From positions 407,309 through 471,308 of the forward strand of contig NZ_LYPC01000011.1 of NCBI RefSeq assembly GCF_001700435.1: DNA of 64,000 nt. The letters are read 5' to 3'. The position numbers and the translations under genes are program-made. Source of the DNA: Paenibacillus pectinilyticus (lineage in GTDB: Bacteria > Bacillota > Bacilli > Paenibacillales > NBRC-103111). Shown here piece by piece: positions 1 to 8,141 of this stretch. Under the pieces are notes generated by a model. That model was not told where the DNA came from, made no database searches, and saw nothing but the letters and a program-made list of their open reading frames with translations. Position 1 is the stretch's first letter. The number at the start of each line of letters is the position of its first letter.

Positions 1-2
1 AC

Positions 3-104
3 GGCAAAACAGAAGTTCGATTCACGCACGTAGGCCTCGTTCCCGCGTATGAGTGCTACGCTGTCTGTACGGACTCCTGGGGCATCTACAATGATTCCAA
101 TTAA
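3..104 (+). CDS. C-terminal fragment of a SRPBCC/AHSA1-like protein (truncated by window edge)
   Basis: An open frame runs from the first bases of the window to a TAA at 102-104 and encodes 33 residues. The fragment contains TEVRFTHVGLVP and then ECYAVCTDSWG, which resembles the C-terminal helix of SRPBCC-fold (AHSA1-type) proteins found in many Bacilli. The start lies outside the window, so the fold assignment rests on this tail only. The stop codon overlaps the stop of the opposing HAD gene by a few bases, so the two genes are convergent with no room for a terminator between them. Confidence 0.55.
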   Translation, partial: GKTEVRFTHVGLVPAYECYAVCTDSWGIYNDSN

Positions 105-904
105 TTAGCGAGAACGTTTTCGTAAAGCTCTGACAACGTTTCAAATTTCCAAGTCGGCGAAACTTTTGAGACTTTGTGGCCCAATGGATGCGACCCGTAA
201 ATCCATACGGAGCGCATGCCAGCAGAAACCGCACCGGCAATGTCAGTGACTGGATTATCACCGACCATTATGCACTCAGATGCCTTCGCACCATAGGTGT
301 CCATCGCCATTTCGTATAAACATAAATTCGGCTTGCCTATGCTTTCGATAGTAGAACCCATAATCACTTCAATCGCAGCGAGAAGCGAACCTGTCTCAGG
401 AACAACCTTGCCGTCTTCACCGGGATGGTAATAATCCGCATTCGTACTGATGATCCGGGCGCCGAGCCTAGACTCATTCACGATCTGCTGCAGCCGATTG
501 TAATCGAAATCGATGTCCCTTCCGATAATCACCATGTCAGCCACCTGAGTATCGTTCCATTTCAGCAGCTGATGTCCTTGATTGACGATCGCCTGGCTCA
601 AGCTCTGGCTCCCTGCCACTTTGACTGACAAGGAACCGTGACGCTGATTCAACCACACGGCAACTGCCTCTGTCGCGCTCACAATATTCTCGCCATCTAA
701 TTGCAAGCCCATTGCCGATAACTTAGCTCGGATTTCCTCTGCATTCTCCCGGGAGTTGTTCGTTATAAAGCCGATTCGACAGCCGCGGCGCCTTAGAAGG
801 TCTAGCAATTCATTTGCCCTTTCGGTCAATTTATGCCCATGGTAGATGCAACCATCCAAATCGAAGAACCACGTGTTAACTTTGTCGTCAAATATTTCGT
901 CCAT
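101..904 (-). CDS. HAD-superfamily phosphatase, subclass IIA (NagD/AraL-like)
   Basis: This 267-aa cytoplasmic phosphatase shows the HAD motifs in order: the nucleophile motif DLDG at residues 15-18, motif II ITNNS at 47-51, a conserved lysine in GKPN near 190 and the metal-binding motif GDNPVTDIAGA near 212. The IIA cap domain between motifs II and III, and the length, fit the NagD/AraL family, which dephosphorylates sugar phosphates, glycerol phosphate or nucleotides. It is the last gene of an apparent operon with a metallophosphoesterase (18-bp gap) and a glycerol-phosphate-type ABC transporter. That context suggests removal of phosphate from imported or derived organophosphates, but the substrate cannot be read from the sequence. 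The ribosome binding site is weak (a GGGG run about 12 nt upstream). Confidence 0.85.
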   Translation of the reverse strand: MDEIFDDKVNTWFFDLDGCIYHGHKLTERANELLDLLRRRGCRIGFITNNSRENAEEIRAKLSAMGLQLDGENIVSATEAVAVWLNQRHGSLSVKVAGSQSLSQAIVNQGHQLLKWNDTQVADMVIIGRDIDFDYNRLQQIVNESRLGARIISTNADYYHPGEDGKVVPETGSLLAAIEVIMGSTIESIGKPNLCLYEMAMDTYGAKASECIMVGDNPVTDIAGAVSAGMRSVWIYGSHPLGHKVSKVSPTWKFETLSELYENVLAN

Positions 905-922
905 TATACAGATAACCCCGTT

Positions 923-1894
923 TTAAAGTTGTTCCGATTTCGACTTCATGTAGCCATCCAGCGATTCGGTCCCGCCTTCTCCTTCGAGCAGAATCACCTC
1001 GATGTTAGGAACGCCGTTGCGCATTTTGACAGATAATATATGGTGGATGTCGCCTTTGCCTTTAAAACAGTGCAATCCGCCTGTCTTACCCATCTGAATA
1101 TATTGGGATCCGTTTTTCTCGGTAACCTCCAAGTAATGAACATGTCCAGCTACGACCGTGAACTGACGGCCGTTAAGCAGATTCTCCAATCTTGTGAATA
1201 GCGGGTCATCCTTCTTCCATGCAGGTTGATGCAAACAAACGAACGTCCACTCCACATCTGTGTTATCCGCAATTACTTTTTCAAAAAAGTCGATTTGCAC
1301 AGAGCTTAGGTGTGGTTGAATCAACCAGTCCTCTGTCATTGTCATATTGTTGGATGCTTGCTCTCCAAACACAGCTTTCGTAGCCTCAGCAAATGTCAGT
1401 TCCGGATTTTTTATTAAATGACGGTTAATCATCTGGATGAACCCTACCATTTTCTCATCATGAACGTAATCTTCTGCTTCTGTGTTTAAGACGAGGAAGA
1501 GTGACTTACCATATCGAAACGCGTAATAATCTACTCCCTTACGCTCACGCCATACTCTCTTCATCGTACTTGTAGAATAGTCATGATTGCCCACAGTTTG
1601 GAAGAGTGGAATACCTACGCCTTCAAGAAGTGCGTCCATACGATCCCATTCTTCATGTGCTTCCACTTCATCCGTCCAATACCCTTCAACAATATCACCG
1701 ATGGAGATAATGAATTCCGGGTTTAACTTTTGCGCTGCCTCGAGCCCTTTTTCGAACATGCCTTGAACTGCTCCGCCTGTCCGATCACTAATAATGGCAA
1801 AGTCGTAATCTCCGCCTTTTGCTTCCTGAAGCTGACCGAACCAAGGTCTTAGACTAATATGTGAGTGAGCGTCGTCAATATATTTTTTTGTCAT
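923..1894 (-). CDS. Calcineurin-like metallophosphoesterase
   Basis: This 323-aa protein has the dinuclear-metal phosphoesterase motifs: SDRTGG at about 36-41 (motif I), GDIVEG at 66-71, GNHD at 102-105, a histidine in CLHQP near 221 and GHVH near 250. In motif I the usual D-x-H reads D-R-T, a variant that is known in some family branches. There is no signal peptide, so it should be cytoplasmic. GGAGG lies 7 nt before the ATG. It sits 23 bp behind the substrate-binding protein gene of the ABC uptake system and ahead of the HAD phosphatase. A phosphodiesterase acting on glycerophosphodiesters delivered by that transporter is a plausible role, but this is inference from context. Confidence 0.85.
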   Translation of the reverse strand: MTKKYIDDAHSHISLRPWFGQLQEAKGGDYDFAIISDRTGGAVQGMFEKGLEAAQKLNPEFIISIGDIVEGYWTDEVEAHEEWDRMDALLEGVGIPLFQTVGNHDYSTSTMKRVWRERKGVDYYAFRYGKSLFLVLNTEAEDYVHDEKMVGFIQMINRHLIKNPELTFAEATKAVFGEQASNNMTMTEDWLIQPHLSSVQIDFFEKVIADNTDVEWTFVCLHQPAWKKDDPLFTRLENLLNGRQFTVVAGHVHYLEVTEKNGSQYIQMGKTGGLHCFKGKGDIHHILSVKMRNGVPNIEVILLEGEGGTESLDGYMKSKSEQL

Positions 1895-1917
1895 GTAAAT
1901 TCCTCCAATTATAATTA

Positions 1918-3210
1918 TTAATGGATCAAAGCGTTAGCTTGCTTGGCTGCCTCTTTCATTGCTTCTTCTGGCGCTTTTTGACCTTGCAGAGCAGCCTGAA
2001 TTTGGTCGGTAATGATCTTCTGAATTTTGGTGCCGCCTGTTCCCGGGAAGTTGAACCAAGGGACCATTTGATCAACTTGAGAATAAGTAGTCTTATAATT
2101 TGGGTTTTTATCCAGATATGCCTTCATACTTGGATCCTCTAGAGCACTTTTTGTGGTAACCATGTAACCCATCGCTTGCGCGATTTGAATAGAACGCTGT
2201 TTATCAGTAATATACTTGATGAAGTCCCAAGACGCGTCTTGCTTAGCCTTATCTGTAGTAAAGATCATCAAATTCGAACCACCTGCTGGTACGGTTCGCT
2301 TTCCCCCGAATGTAGGGTATAGGGCAGTACGCAAATCATACTTTGCGGTCCCTCCAACACTACTAAGCGCAGCGGTCGAAGTAATTAGCATTGCAGCATC
2401 GCCTTTAATCATGGTGTTGATAGACTCGCCATAGTTTGGCACAACCGGTAAGGACTTATCTTTGAGCGCCATATCTACAATTGTTTGTACAGCCCTTATA
2501 CTTTCCGGAGAGTCAAGTCCTACCGACTTGCCATCCTTGGCCATCATGCTGCCCCCATATGTCTCCATCATCGCCTGGTACAACCAAGCCCAATCAATCG
2601 ACATTGTCAGACCGAATTTTCCGTTGCGTGTCAATTCCTTAGCTACTTTAGGAAGCTCTTCCCATGTTTTTGGCATATTGTCTGGATTCAACCCAGCTTC
2701 GCGGAGCTTATCCGCGTTGAAGTACAGAATTGGGGTACTGATGCCAAAAGGTAGACCGATTTGCTTACCTTTTTCATCCTTGCCCAACGCTAACATATTC
2801 GGAAAGAAATCATTTGTGTTATACCCATCTCTTTGAATAAATGGCTCAAGCGGGACTGCGTGCACCGTTTCGCTAGCAAAACGTGTGTATAGCAAGCCGT
2901 TTAAGGATACGTCAGGAAGCTTTTTCGCTGCTGCCTGCACTTGCAGTTTCTCCACAATGCCTTCGTAGTTGTTTTGAACGAATACAGGTGTGACTTTAAC
3001 TTTTGACTGCGATTTATTGTACTCATCCACCATTTTAGTCATCAGATCCCCGCTCAGCGCATGCCAGAATTCGATTTCTACTGGAGCAGATGGCGATGCT
3101 GTCGGAAGAGATGATTTTTCTTGATCCTTATTTGTAGATGTACTACATCCCGCTAATGCGAGAGACAAAGCTACTACGGCACTAACTGACTTAAGCTTTT
3201 TGCTAAACAT
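1918..3210 (-). CDS. ABC transporter solute-binding lipoprotein (UgpB-like)
   Basis: This protein of about 430 aa is a family 1 extracellular solute-binding protein. It has a short basic N-terminus, a hydrophobic segment and the lipobox LALAGC, so the mature protein should be anchored to the outer membrane face. The start chosen is the ATG at 3210, because GGAG lies 8 nt before it; an in-frame GTG three codons upstream is too close to that site. The body matches binding proteins of carbohydrate or glycerol-3-phosphate importers, including an EFWHALSG segment close to the mature N-terminus. Two permease genes precede it. The operon sits behind glpP and a leader terminator, which supports glycerol-3-phosphate or a glycerophosphodiester as ligand. 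No ATPase gene is present, so a shared MsmX/UgpC-type ATPase must be encoded elsewhere. Confidence 0.85.
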   Translation of the reverse strand: MFSKKLKSVSAVVALSLALAGCSTSTNKDQEKSSLPTASPSAPVEIEFWHALSGDLMTKMVDEYNKSQSKVKVTPVFVQNNYEGIVEKLQVQAAAKKLPDVSLNGLLYTRFASETVHAVPLEPFIQRDGYNTNDFFPNMLALGKDEKGKQIGLPFGISTPILYFNADKLREAGLNPDNMPKTWEELPKVAKELTRNGKFGLTMSIDWAWLYQAMMETYGGSMMAKDGKSVGLDSPESIRAVQTIVDMALKDKSLPVVPNYGESINTMIKGDAAMLITSTAALSSVGGTAKYDLRTALYPTFGGKRTVPAGGSNLMIFTTDKAKQDASWDFIKYITDKQRSIQIAQAMGYMVTTKSALEDPSMKAYLDKNPNYKTTYSQVDQMVPWFNFPGTGGTKIQKIITDQIQAALQGQKAPEEAMKEAAKQANALIH

Positions 3211-3236
3211 GTTCTTCACTCCATTCTTTTTTTAAA

Positions 3237-3260
3237 TTTGATTTTGCTATAGAAATCAAA
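3237..3260 (-). other. Intercistronic stem-loop before the binding-protein gene
   Basis: Arms TTTGATTT and AAATCAAA with a 7-8 nt loop lie in the 60-bp gap between the second permease and the binding-protein gene. Stem-loops at this position often stabilise the binding-protein part of the transcript. That role is inferred. Confidence 0.4.
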
Positions 3261-3270
3261 GCGGTAGGTT

Positions 3271-4098
3271 TTACCCTTTCAATCCGCTTTGAGCAAAGCC
3301 TTCAATGATATAGCGTTGTGCCGCTATATAGAGAATCACCACTGGCAGCATGGATAAGGTGGCAATGGCCATCGTGCTGCTCCAGTCCAAACTCGTTTCG
3401 CTTCGAAAGTACTGGAATGCAAGCGGTAATGGCATCTTGTCCGGATCGGTTAAGATGAGTAATGGCCAATTAAACTCGTTAAAATTGTTTAGAAATAAGA
3501 TAATGCCTAGCGTCACCAGTACCGTTGTGGACAAGCGGGCATATACGTTCCACATGACTCGTAATGGACCGCATCCATCAATGGTGGACGCCTCCGCCAA
3601 TTCCTTCGGCACAGTCATGAACGACTGCCGAAGCAGAAAGATAGCAAAACCACTAGCCAGATGTGGGACAATAACCCCACTGAACGTATTTAAAGCATTC
3701 ATCTGATTAACGATAAGAAAGGTTGGAACTAATGTGACTTGCATCGGTATCATCATGGTCATGAGAACGAACATAAACAGTAAGTCCCTGCCAGGAAACC
3801 GATAATACGAGAAAGCGAATGCTGCACAGACTCCTATAAATAATTGACCTAGCGTCTGAAGGATTCCAATTCGAAGGCTGTTACCCAGCCACCGGAAAAA
3901 CGGCACATCGAATAGTGCACTCTTATAGCCGTGCCAATCGATGGGACCCATCTGAAAAATTTGATCAGACAGCGCATTGTCATTGGAACGAAATGAGATG
4001 GATATCATCCATAGGATCGGGATAAGCACGATGAAAGCAATGATCAACAACAACACATGCTTAAGTGTCTCTTCTGTCCATTTCCGATATTGAATCAT
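3271..4098 (-). CDS. ABC transporter permease (UgpE-like, MalG type)
   Basis: This 275-aa inner-membrane protein has about six hydrophobic segments and the cytoplasmic EAA loop (EASTIDGCGPLRVMWNV, near residue 180) that contacts the transport ATPase. Length and topology match the second permease subunit of carbohydrate/glycerol-3-phosphate ABC importers. The ATG is preceded by AAAGGGTAGG. It follows the first permease gene with a 19-bp gap and precedes the binding-protein gene. Confidence 0.85.
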   Translation of the reverse strand: MIQYRKWTEETLKHVLLLIIAFIVLIPILWMISISFRSNDNALSDQIFQMGPIDWHGYKSALFDVPFFRWLGNSLRIGILQTLGQLFIGVCAAFAFSYYRFPGRDLLFMFVLMTMMIPMQVTLVPTFLIVNQMNALNTFSGVIVPHLASGFAIFLLRQSFMTVPKELAEASTIDGCGPLRVMWNVYARLSTTVLVTLGIILFLNNFNEFNWPLLILTDPDKMPLPLAFQYFRSETSLDWSSTMAIATLSMLPVVILYIAAQRYIIEGFAQSGLKG

Positions 4099-4117
4099 GA
4101 GAACCTACCCTTTCTTA

Positions 4118-5008
4118 TCAACCGTAGTGCACGGTCTTCTTCGAGATTTTAAGCTGCACTACAGTAATCGTCAGTACGATCAGGAAAAGCAGTAGAGAGA
4201 TGGCAGCAGCACGTCCGATGTTAAAGAATCCGAAAGCCTCCTGATAAATCTGGTAGACCAGTACGTTTGTCGAGTTGTTCGGCCCGCCTCCTGTCATAAT
4301 TTTAACGAGCGCGAAATTCTGGAACGAGGAAATCATGCCCATGACGAGAAGGAACAATGTGATCGGCGATAGCAAAGGCAAAGTGATGTGTATCAGTTTG
4401 TGAGTACGGCTTGCTCCGTCAATAGAAGCGGCCTCATACAAACTTTTGTCGATCGATTTCAGGCCAGAAATATAGAGCAGCATCTCAGAGCCCAAACTTT
4501 TCCAAATACCAACGATGGCAATTGCCCACAATGCAGTTGATGAATCTGCCAACCAATTCGGTCCCTTGATACCAAATACTCCAAATAGTTGATTAATAAT
4601 GCCATGATGTTGGTCGTACATTAGCATCCAAACGATGGAGACGACGGCAATCGACGAGACGACGGGAAGATAGAAAATAAACCGGTAAAATGACTTGCCG
4701 CGTTGCAAGCTCTCAATAAACAACGCCAATAAGAAGCCAAGTGTCATTGATATAGGGATCGTCATGAGCATGTACAAGAATGTATTGACGAGCGCCTTCC
4801 ACAACACTTCATCCTTGAACAAGGAGTAGTAATTATCCCAACCGACGAAATCTTTGTCTGGGTTGATCATGTCCCATTGATGAAAACTTAAAAATACTGT
4901 GTAAGCAAGTGGATATAGGAAGAAGACAGCGTATAACATCAAGGCGGGAGCCAAGAATATCATTGGTATTAACATCCATTTAAATCGGCGATTACGTGAA
5001 ACGGTCAT
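4118..5008 (-). CDS. ABC transporter permease (UgpA-like, MalF type)
   Basis: This 296-aa membrane protein has six or so hydrophobic segments and an EAA loop (EAASIDGASRTHKLIHITLP, near residue 200). It is the first permease of the pair and the first gene of the transport operon. GGAGG lies 7 nt before the ATG. The leader upstream carries a strong terminator-like hairpin at 5030-5097 and glpP lies just beyond it, so expression is probably controlled by antitermination. Confidence 0.85.
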   Translation of the reverse strand: MTVSRNRRFKWMLIPMIFLAPALMLYAVFFLYPLAYTVFLSFHQWDMINPDKDFVGWDNYYSLFKDEVLWKALVNTFLYMLMTIPISMTLGFLLALFIESLQRGKSFYRFIFYLPVVSSIAVVSIVWMLMYDQHHGIINQLFGVFGIKGPNWLADSSTALWAIAIVGIWKSLGSEMLLYISGLKSIDKSLYEAASIDGASRTHKLIHITLPLLSPITLFLLVMGMISSFQNFALVKIMTGGGPNNSTNVLVYQIYQEAFGFFNIGRAAAISLLLFLIVLTITVVQLKISKKTVHYG

Positions 5009-5029
5009 TGCAGCACCTCCAGAAAATAA

Positions 5030-5097
5030 ATAAAAAAAGCTCTGAACAACAATAAATAGGCGAATATTCCATCCGCATAATTATTGTTCAGAGCTTT
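5030..5097 (-). terminator. Leader terminator of the ugp-like operon, probable GlpP antitermination target
   Basis: Read on the - strand, an arm AAGCTCTGAACAATAAT is followed by a loop of about 25 nt, a matching arm ATTGTTGTTCAGAGCTT and a T-rich run. It lies 22 bp upstream of the first permease gene and downstream of glpP, so it would stop transcription before the operon unless overridden. In Bacillus GlpP-glycerol-3-phosphate overrides such leader terminators in front of glp genes. That GlpP acts here is inferred. Confidence 0.75.
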
Positions 5098-5225
5098 CTC
5101 TTGGTCATCACTCTAAGCAAAATTAATTTACTTATATTAAGTTCTTCGAATCTCTCATCTAATAATGTAATGATATCAACGAATTGTTCTCGCAATATTA
5201 ATTGAATGTATCCGTTTTGTTAAAA

Positions 5226-5813
5226 TTAGAGAGACAGCTGATCGAAGCGAAGGTTCCAAAGTAACTCCGAGCTGACGGACAATGATGTGGCTCCAGCAGA
5301 TAACGCAGCAGTTGCTTCTTCTTCAGTCTGAATTAAGCCGCTCGCAATAATTGGCGTATTTTCCAGCTCATAGGAGAACATATGTAGAATTTTTTCAACG
5401 ACTCCGGGCATCAATTCAATGCCATCAGGTTCAATCTGCCGGCAAAGTTTTAATCCATTTTCTAAAGCCCCAGAGTCCAGAATGAACAAATGCAAAATAC
5501 CGAATAGTCCCAATCTCTTAGCTTCCTTAATTAAATGCCCCTTGGGCGTTACTATGCCGTCGGCTCCTACGTACTCCGCAATCCATTCGACGCTCTCTCG
5601 ATCTGTGTTGGATAAGCCCCGAATGAGATCAATGTGAACAAAAGCACCTTTCCCGGCTTCTTGGGTGAGTTCAACGCTACGGACAATTTCCTTGACGGTC
5701 CCACCCATAAAAAAAATATTTGCCACGGAGCTGTTTAGTGCTGTCTCCAAATCTTCTATTTTACGAACTGCGGCAATGATTGGATGACTCCCAATCTTGT
5801 GAAGAAGTTGCAT
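5226..5813 (-). CDS. glpP: Glycerol-3-phosphate-responsive antiterminator
   Basis: This 195-aa protein belongs to the GlpP family, a small TIM-barrel-like RNA-binding antiterminator activated by glycerol-3-phosphate. Recognisable family segments are SHPIIAAVR at the start, VHIDLIRGL, DGIVTPKG, GIELMPGV and IIASGLIQT. The frame could begin with a TTG 11 codons upstream. The ATG at 5813 is preferred because the family begins just before the HPIIAAVR segment, although its ribosome binding site is weak. It is followed by the ABC operon leader with a terminator, which makes that operon its likely target. Confidence 0.9.
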   Translation of the reverse strand: MQLLHKIGSHPIIAAVRKIEDLETALNSSVANIFFMGGTVKEIVRSVELTQEAGKGAFVHIDLIRGLSNTDRESVEWIAEYVGADGIVTPKGHLIKEAKRLGLFGILHLFILDSGALENGLKLCRQIEPDGIELMPGVVEKILHMFSYELENTPIIASGLIQTEEEATAALSAGATSLSVSSELLWNLRFDQLSL

Positions 5814-5948
5814 AACGTCCCAACTTTCGATGTTTAGAATAGGCAAATTTGATTTAATTATAACGTGGGAGTGTTAACGGAATTGATCCTTAATATTATT
5901 GCTGCGTTAATAAATTTGAAATTATTGATACTTATCTTAGCAAATTTA

Positions 5949-5970
5949 AGGCACCCTTTTTGGGGTGCCT
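5949..5970. other. Short hairpin upstream of glpP
   Basis: Arms AGGCACCC and GGGTGCCT enclose a short T-rich loop. No good U-run follows on either strand, so it is only a weak terminator candidate. It lies between the decayed gene and glpP. Confidence 0.3.
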
Positions 5971-6046
5971 CTACTTCGCCTTACTTGTGATACGGTTCAG
6001 CTTAAAGGGTCTATCGGCGAAAAAATGGCCACAAATAATTCCCATT

Positions 6047-6252
6047 TCATTCTTGCTCATCCTCAATACTCAACTCATCAATCTCTAGACGAAGAGGCTG
6101 GTTGTTCGCCCCGAAAATCACCTTTGCCCGCTCTGATAAACTTTAGAATGTCATTTTGATTTTGTAACTCCCTCTGTATTTCATTCATAGACTCCTCATT
6201 ATCTAGATCCAAAGCTTTAACCAGTAGTTGAAGACTCTTAATTGCCTTTCAT
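6047..6252 (-). pseudogene. Small decayed gene with two frameshifts
   Basis: On the - strand an AGGGG site lies 10 nt before ATG-AAA, but that frame stops after four codons. Dropping one A gives a frame reading MKAIKSLQLLVKALDLD and continuing to about FIRAGK near 6115. A second shift continues as KVIFGANNQPLRLEIDEL and ends in a stop at 6047-6049. Read together these give one coherent short protein of about 65 aa with an amphipathic first half. I do not recognise the family. It lies downstream of the SDR gene. Sequencing error is the alternative to real decay. Confidence 0.45.
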
Positions 6253-6284
6253 TTTGCTCATTCCCCTATTCATCGCCAGCGTCA

Positions 6285-6316
6285 AACAGGGCTGCCCCTA
6301 TCGGGACAGCCCTGTT
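6285..6316 (-). terminator. Hairpin terminator after the SDR gene
   Basis: Arms AACAGGGCTG and CAGCCCTGTT with an inner CCC/GGG pair form a strong stem right after the SDR stop codon. The U-run on the - strand is short (TTT), so termination may be imperfect. Confidence 0.55.
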
Positions 6317-6326
6317 CGCCGTTCTC

Positions 6327-7088
6327 TTATCGAAGCATCAACGTTCCGCCGTCGATGGAGAAGACTTGTCCGGTCATGAAATGGGAATCCTCACTGCAGA
6401 GGAAAGCCATAACAGGAACGAAATCTTTCTTGGTGTCACCCAGTTTGCCGCCGAGCGGAACCGCTGACTTCATCATCTCGTCATGCTTAGCCAATTGCTC
6501 AGCCGACATGCTGGCTCTCGTCTTATCATACATCGGCGTCCAGATCGCGGGTGCGATCGCATTGACTTGAATATTGTACTTGCCCCACTCTCCCGCCAGA
6601 GATCTCATCCAGGCGACGACGGCGCCTTTGCTCGCAGCATAAAGAGCTTTGCCCACGTAGCCTTGAACGCCCGCAGCGCTTGCGAAGTTCAGAATCGAAC
6701 CGCCGCCTTTCTCTTTGAAATAAGGGAATACAGCCTTATTGGTGAGGAACGTGCCTGTCGAATTAATCGACATGACCTTGTTCCAATCCTCAAGCTTGAT
6801 GTCCTCGGCAGGACCGCCCGGCGCGATTCCCGCAGCGTGAACGAGTACGTCCAGACCGCCAAGCGTCTCTACCGCCTTCTTGACCGCGTCTTGCACGGAC
6901 TGCTCGTCCGCTACGTTGCAGGCAATGAATGTGGCTCCCGCTTCCTTGGCGGTCGGTTCTCCCACTTCCGCATTCAAGTCGAAGCTAACGACCTGCGCTC
7001 CGAGAGCCGGCAACGACTCGACCAAGCTTTTTCCCATTCCGCTGGCTCCGCCTGTTACAATGATTTTTCTTCCGGTTAAGTTTGTCAT
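6327..7088 (-). CDS. Short-chain dehydrogenase/reductase (SDR)
   Basis: This 253-aa protein has the classical SDR layout: the dinucleotide-binding TGGASGMG at 12-19, D37 after the second strand (favouring NAD(H) over NADP(H)), HAAG at 84-87, and the catalytic set N109, S137, Y150 and K154. It ends with the SIDGGTL tail of FabG-like enzymes. The substrate cannot be deduced. AAGGAG lies 8 nt before the ATG. It is divergent from a TetR-type regulator over a 238-bp gap with a palindrome, so that regulator probably controls it. Confidence 0.9.
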   Translation of the reverse strand: MTNLTGRKIIVTGGASGMGKSLVESLPALGAQVVSFDLNAEVGEPTAKEAGATFIACNVADEQSVQDAVKKAVETLGGLDVLVHAAGIAPGGPAEDIKLEDWNKVMSINSTGTFLTNKAVFPYFKEKGGGSILNFASAAGVQGYVGKALYAASKGAVVAWMRSLAGEWGKYNIQVNAIAPAIWTPMYDKTRASMSAEQLAKHDEMMKSAVPLGGKLGDTKKDFVPVMAFLCSEDSHFMTGQVFSIDGGTLMLR

Positions 7089-7246
7089 TTGGTTTACTCC
7101 TTTTTCTATTATTCTCCCCTAAAGATAATAACCGACAGATTCATAAGGAAGACGATTCTAATTGCAAAGTGTCGTTTAACTTTCTTTCAAGAACCATTAT
7201 ATTTATAATATCAGGATATAAACAACCACCAACATTAGCGAAGTTG

Positions 7247-7258
7247 TCGGTTTACCGA
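7247..7258. promoter_or_regulatory. Candidate TetR operator between SDR and TetR genes
   Basis: The sequence TCGGTTTACCGA is a 12-bp perfect palindrome 69 bp before the TetR start. A second half site, AACCGACA, lies near 7130-7138 on the SDR side. TetR-family regulators usually bind such palindromes in the gap between themselves and a divergent target. Confidence 0.45.
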
Positions 7259-7326
7259 TACATAATCCGGAATCGTACGTTAAGTTTCAGAATTAAATGT
7301 GCAAACGGTATAAGGAGCAAACAAAT

Positions 7327-7917
7327 ATGACAGACAAACGCGTAATTCGTTCAAAAAAAGTATTCAACGACACGCTCGTGACACTGCTTAAGAAGAAGGA
7401 TTTTTCGAAAATTACCGTCTCAGAAATTATCAGAACCTCGGATCTGAATCGTTCGACCTTCTATCAGCATTACAACTCCAAGGAAGACTTACTGAAAGAG
7501 GCCATGGAGAATGAGGTCGAGGGGATCAAACAAGCATTATATGAACCGTTCCAGAATAGCAATTCCGTTGTGCTGGAGGCGGACCGACTCTCGCTGATCA
7601 GGGTCTTCGAATACATTTATCAGAATAAGAAATTTTTCTCTACTGTGCTATCCTCAAGCCTTGCCATCGACTTTCTCAAGAAGATTCACGAGGAATTGAT
7701 CTACCATGGTCATCATAATCTGACCTACTCGTTCAATCCTGCAAGCACGGTGAACGTCGATCTATACATCCAATATGGGATGTCCGCTCTTATCGGCCTG
7801 ATTGCCAATTGGATCGGGAACGACTTCCCGTATACGCCCGAGGAACTGTCGAAGGAGTTGTCGAAGATTATTGTCACCGCTCCTGAGGCAGTATCGTTTC
7901 TTAGCAAAGAAAAATAA
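7327..7917 (+). CDS. TetR/AcrR-family transcriptional regulator
   Basis: This 196-aa DNA-binding protein has an N-terminal TetR helix-turn-helix at about residues 29-48, with ITVSEIIRTSDLNRSTFYQHY as core. The C-terminal half is the helical ligand-sensing domain. The start at 7327 is chosen because AAGGAG lies 9 nt upstream and MTDKR is where family members begin. It is encoded head-on to replication and is divergent from the SDR gene, its likely target. The ligand is unknown. Confidence 0.85.
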   Translation: MTDKRVIRSKKVFNDTLVTLLKKKDFSKITVSEIIRTSDLNRSTFYQHYNSKEDLLKEAMENEVEGIKQALYEPFQNSNSVVLEADRLSLIRVFEYIYQNKKFFSTVLSSSLAIDFLKKIHEELIYHGHHNLTYSFNPASTVNVDLYIQYGMSALIGLIANWIGNDFPYTPEELSKELSKIIVTAPEAVSFLSKEK

Positions 7918-7920
7918 AAA

Positions 7921-7949
7921 CCACATGGAGTTGTTACACTCGCATGTGG
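7921..7949. terminator. Convergent terminator between TetR and rlmH
   Basis: Arms CCACATG and CATGTGG with a 15-nt loop lie right after the TetR stop. The - strand copy is followed by TTTTTATTTTT, so it works best for transcripts arriving from rlmH. The rest of the 224-bp gap (to 8141) holds only a short direct repeat of AGGTAAATC around 8014-8036. Confidence 0.55.
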
Positions 7950-8141
7950 CAGAAAAAGTTAGAAGTTAGAAATATCAACTTTTTTAGTTTCATGACCATG
8001 ACCTATGCAGTTTCAGGTAAATCCAGGTAAATCTCAGGTTTAGGCGTAGCCCAAAGAAGCATCAAATAATGTTCCGGCCAAAATAATTAAATGAGCCTTG
8101 CGAATTGCTGCACTTGTGTGATTTATACCAAAAAATTTGCG

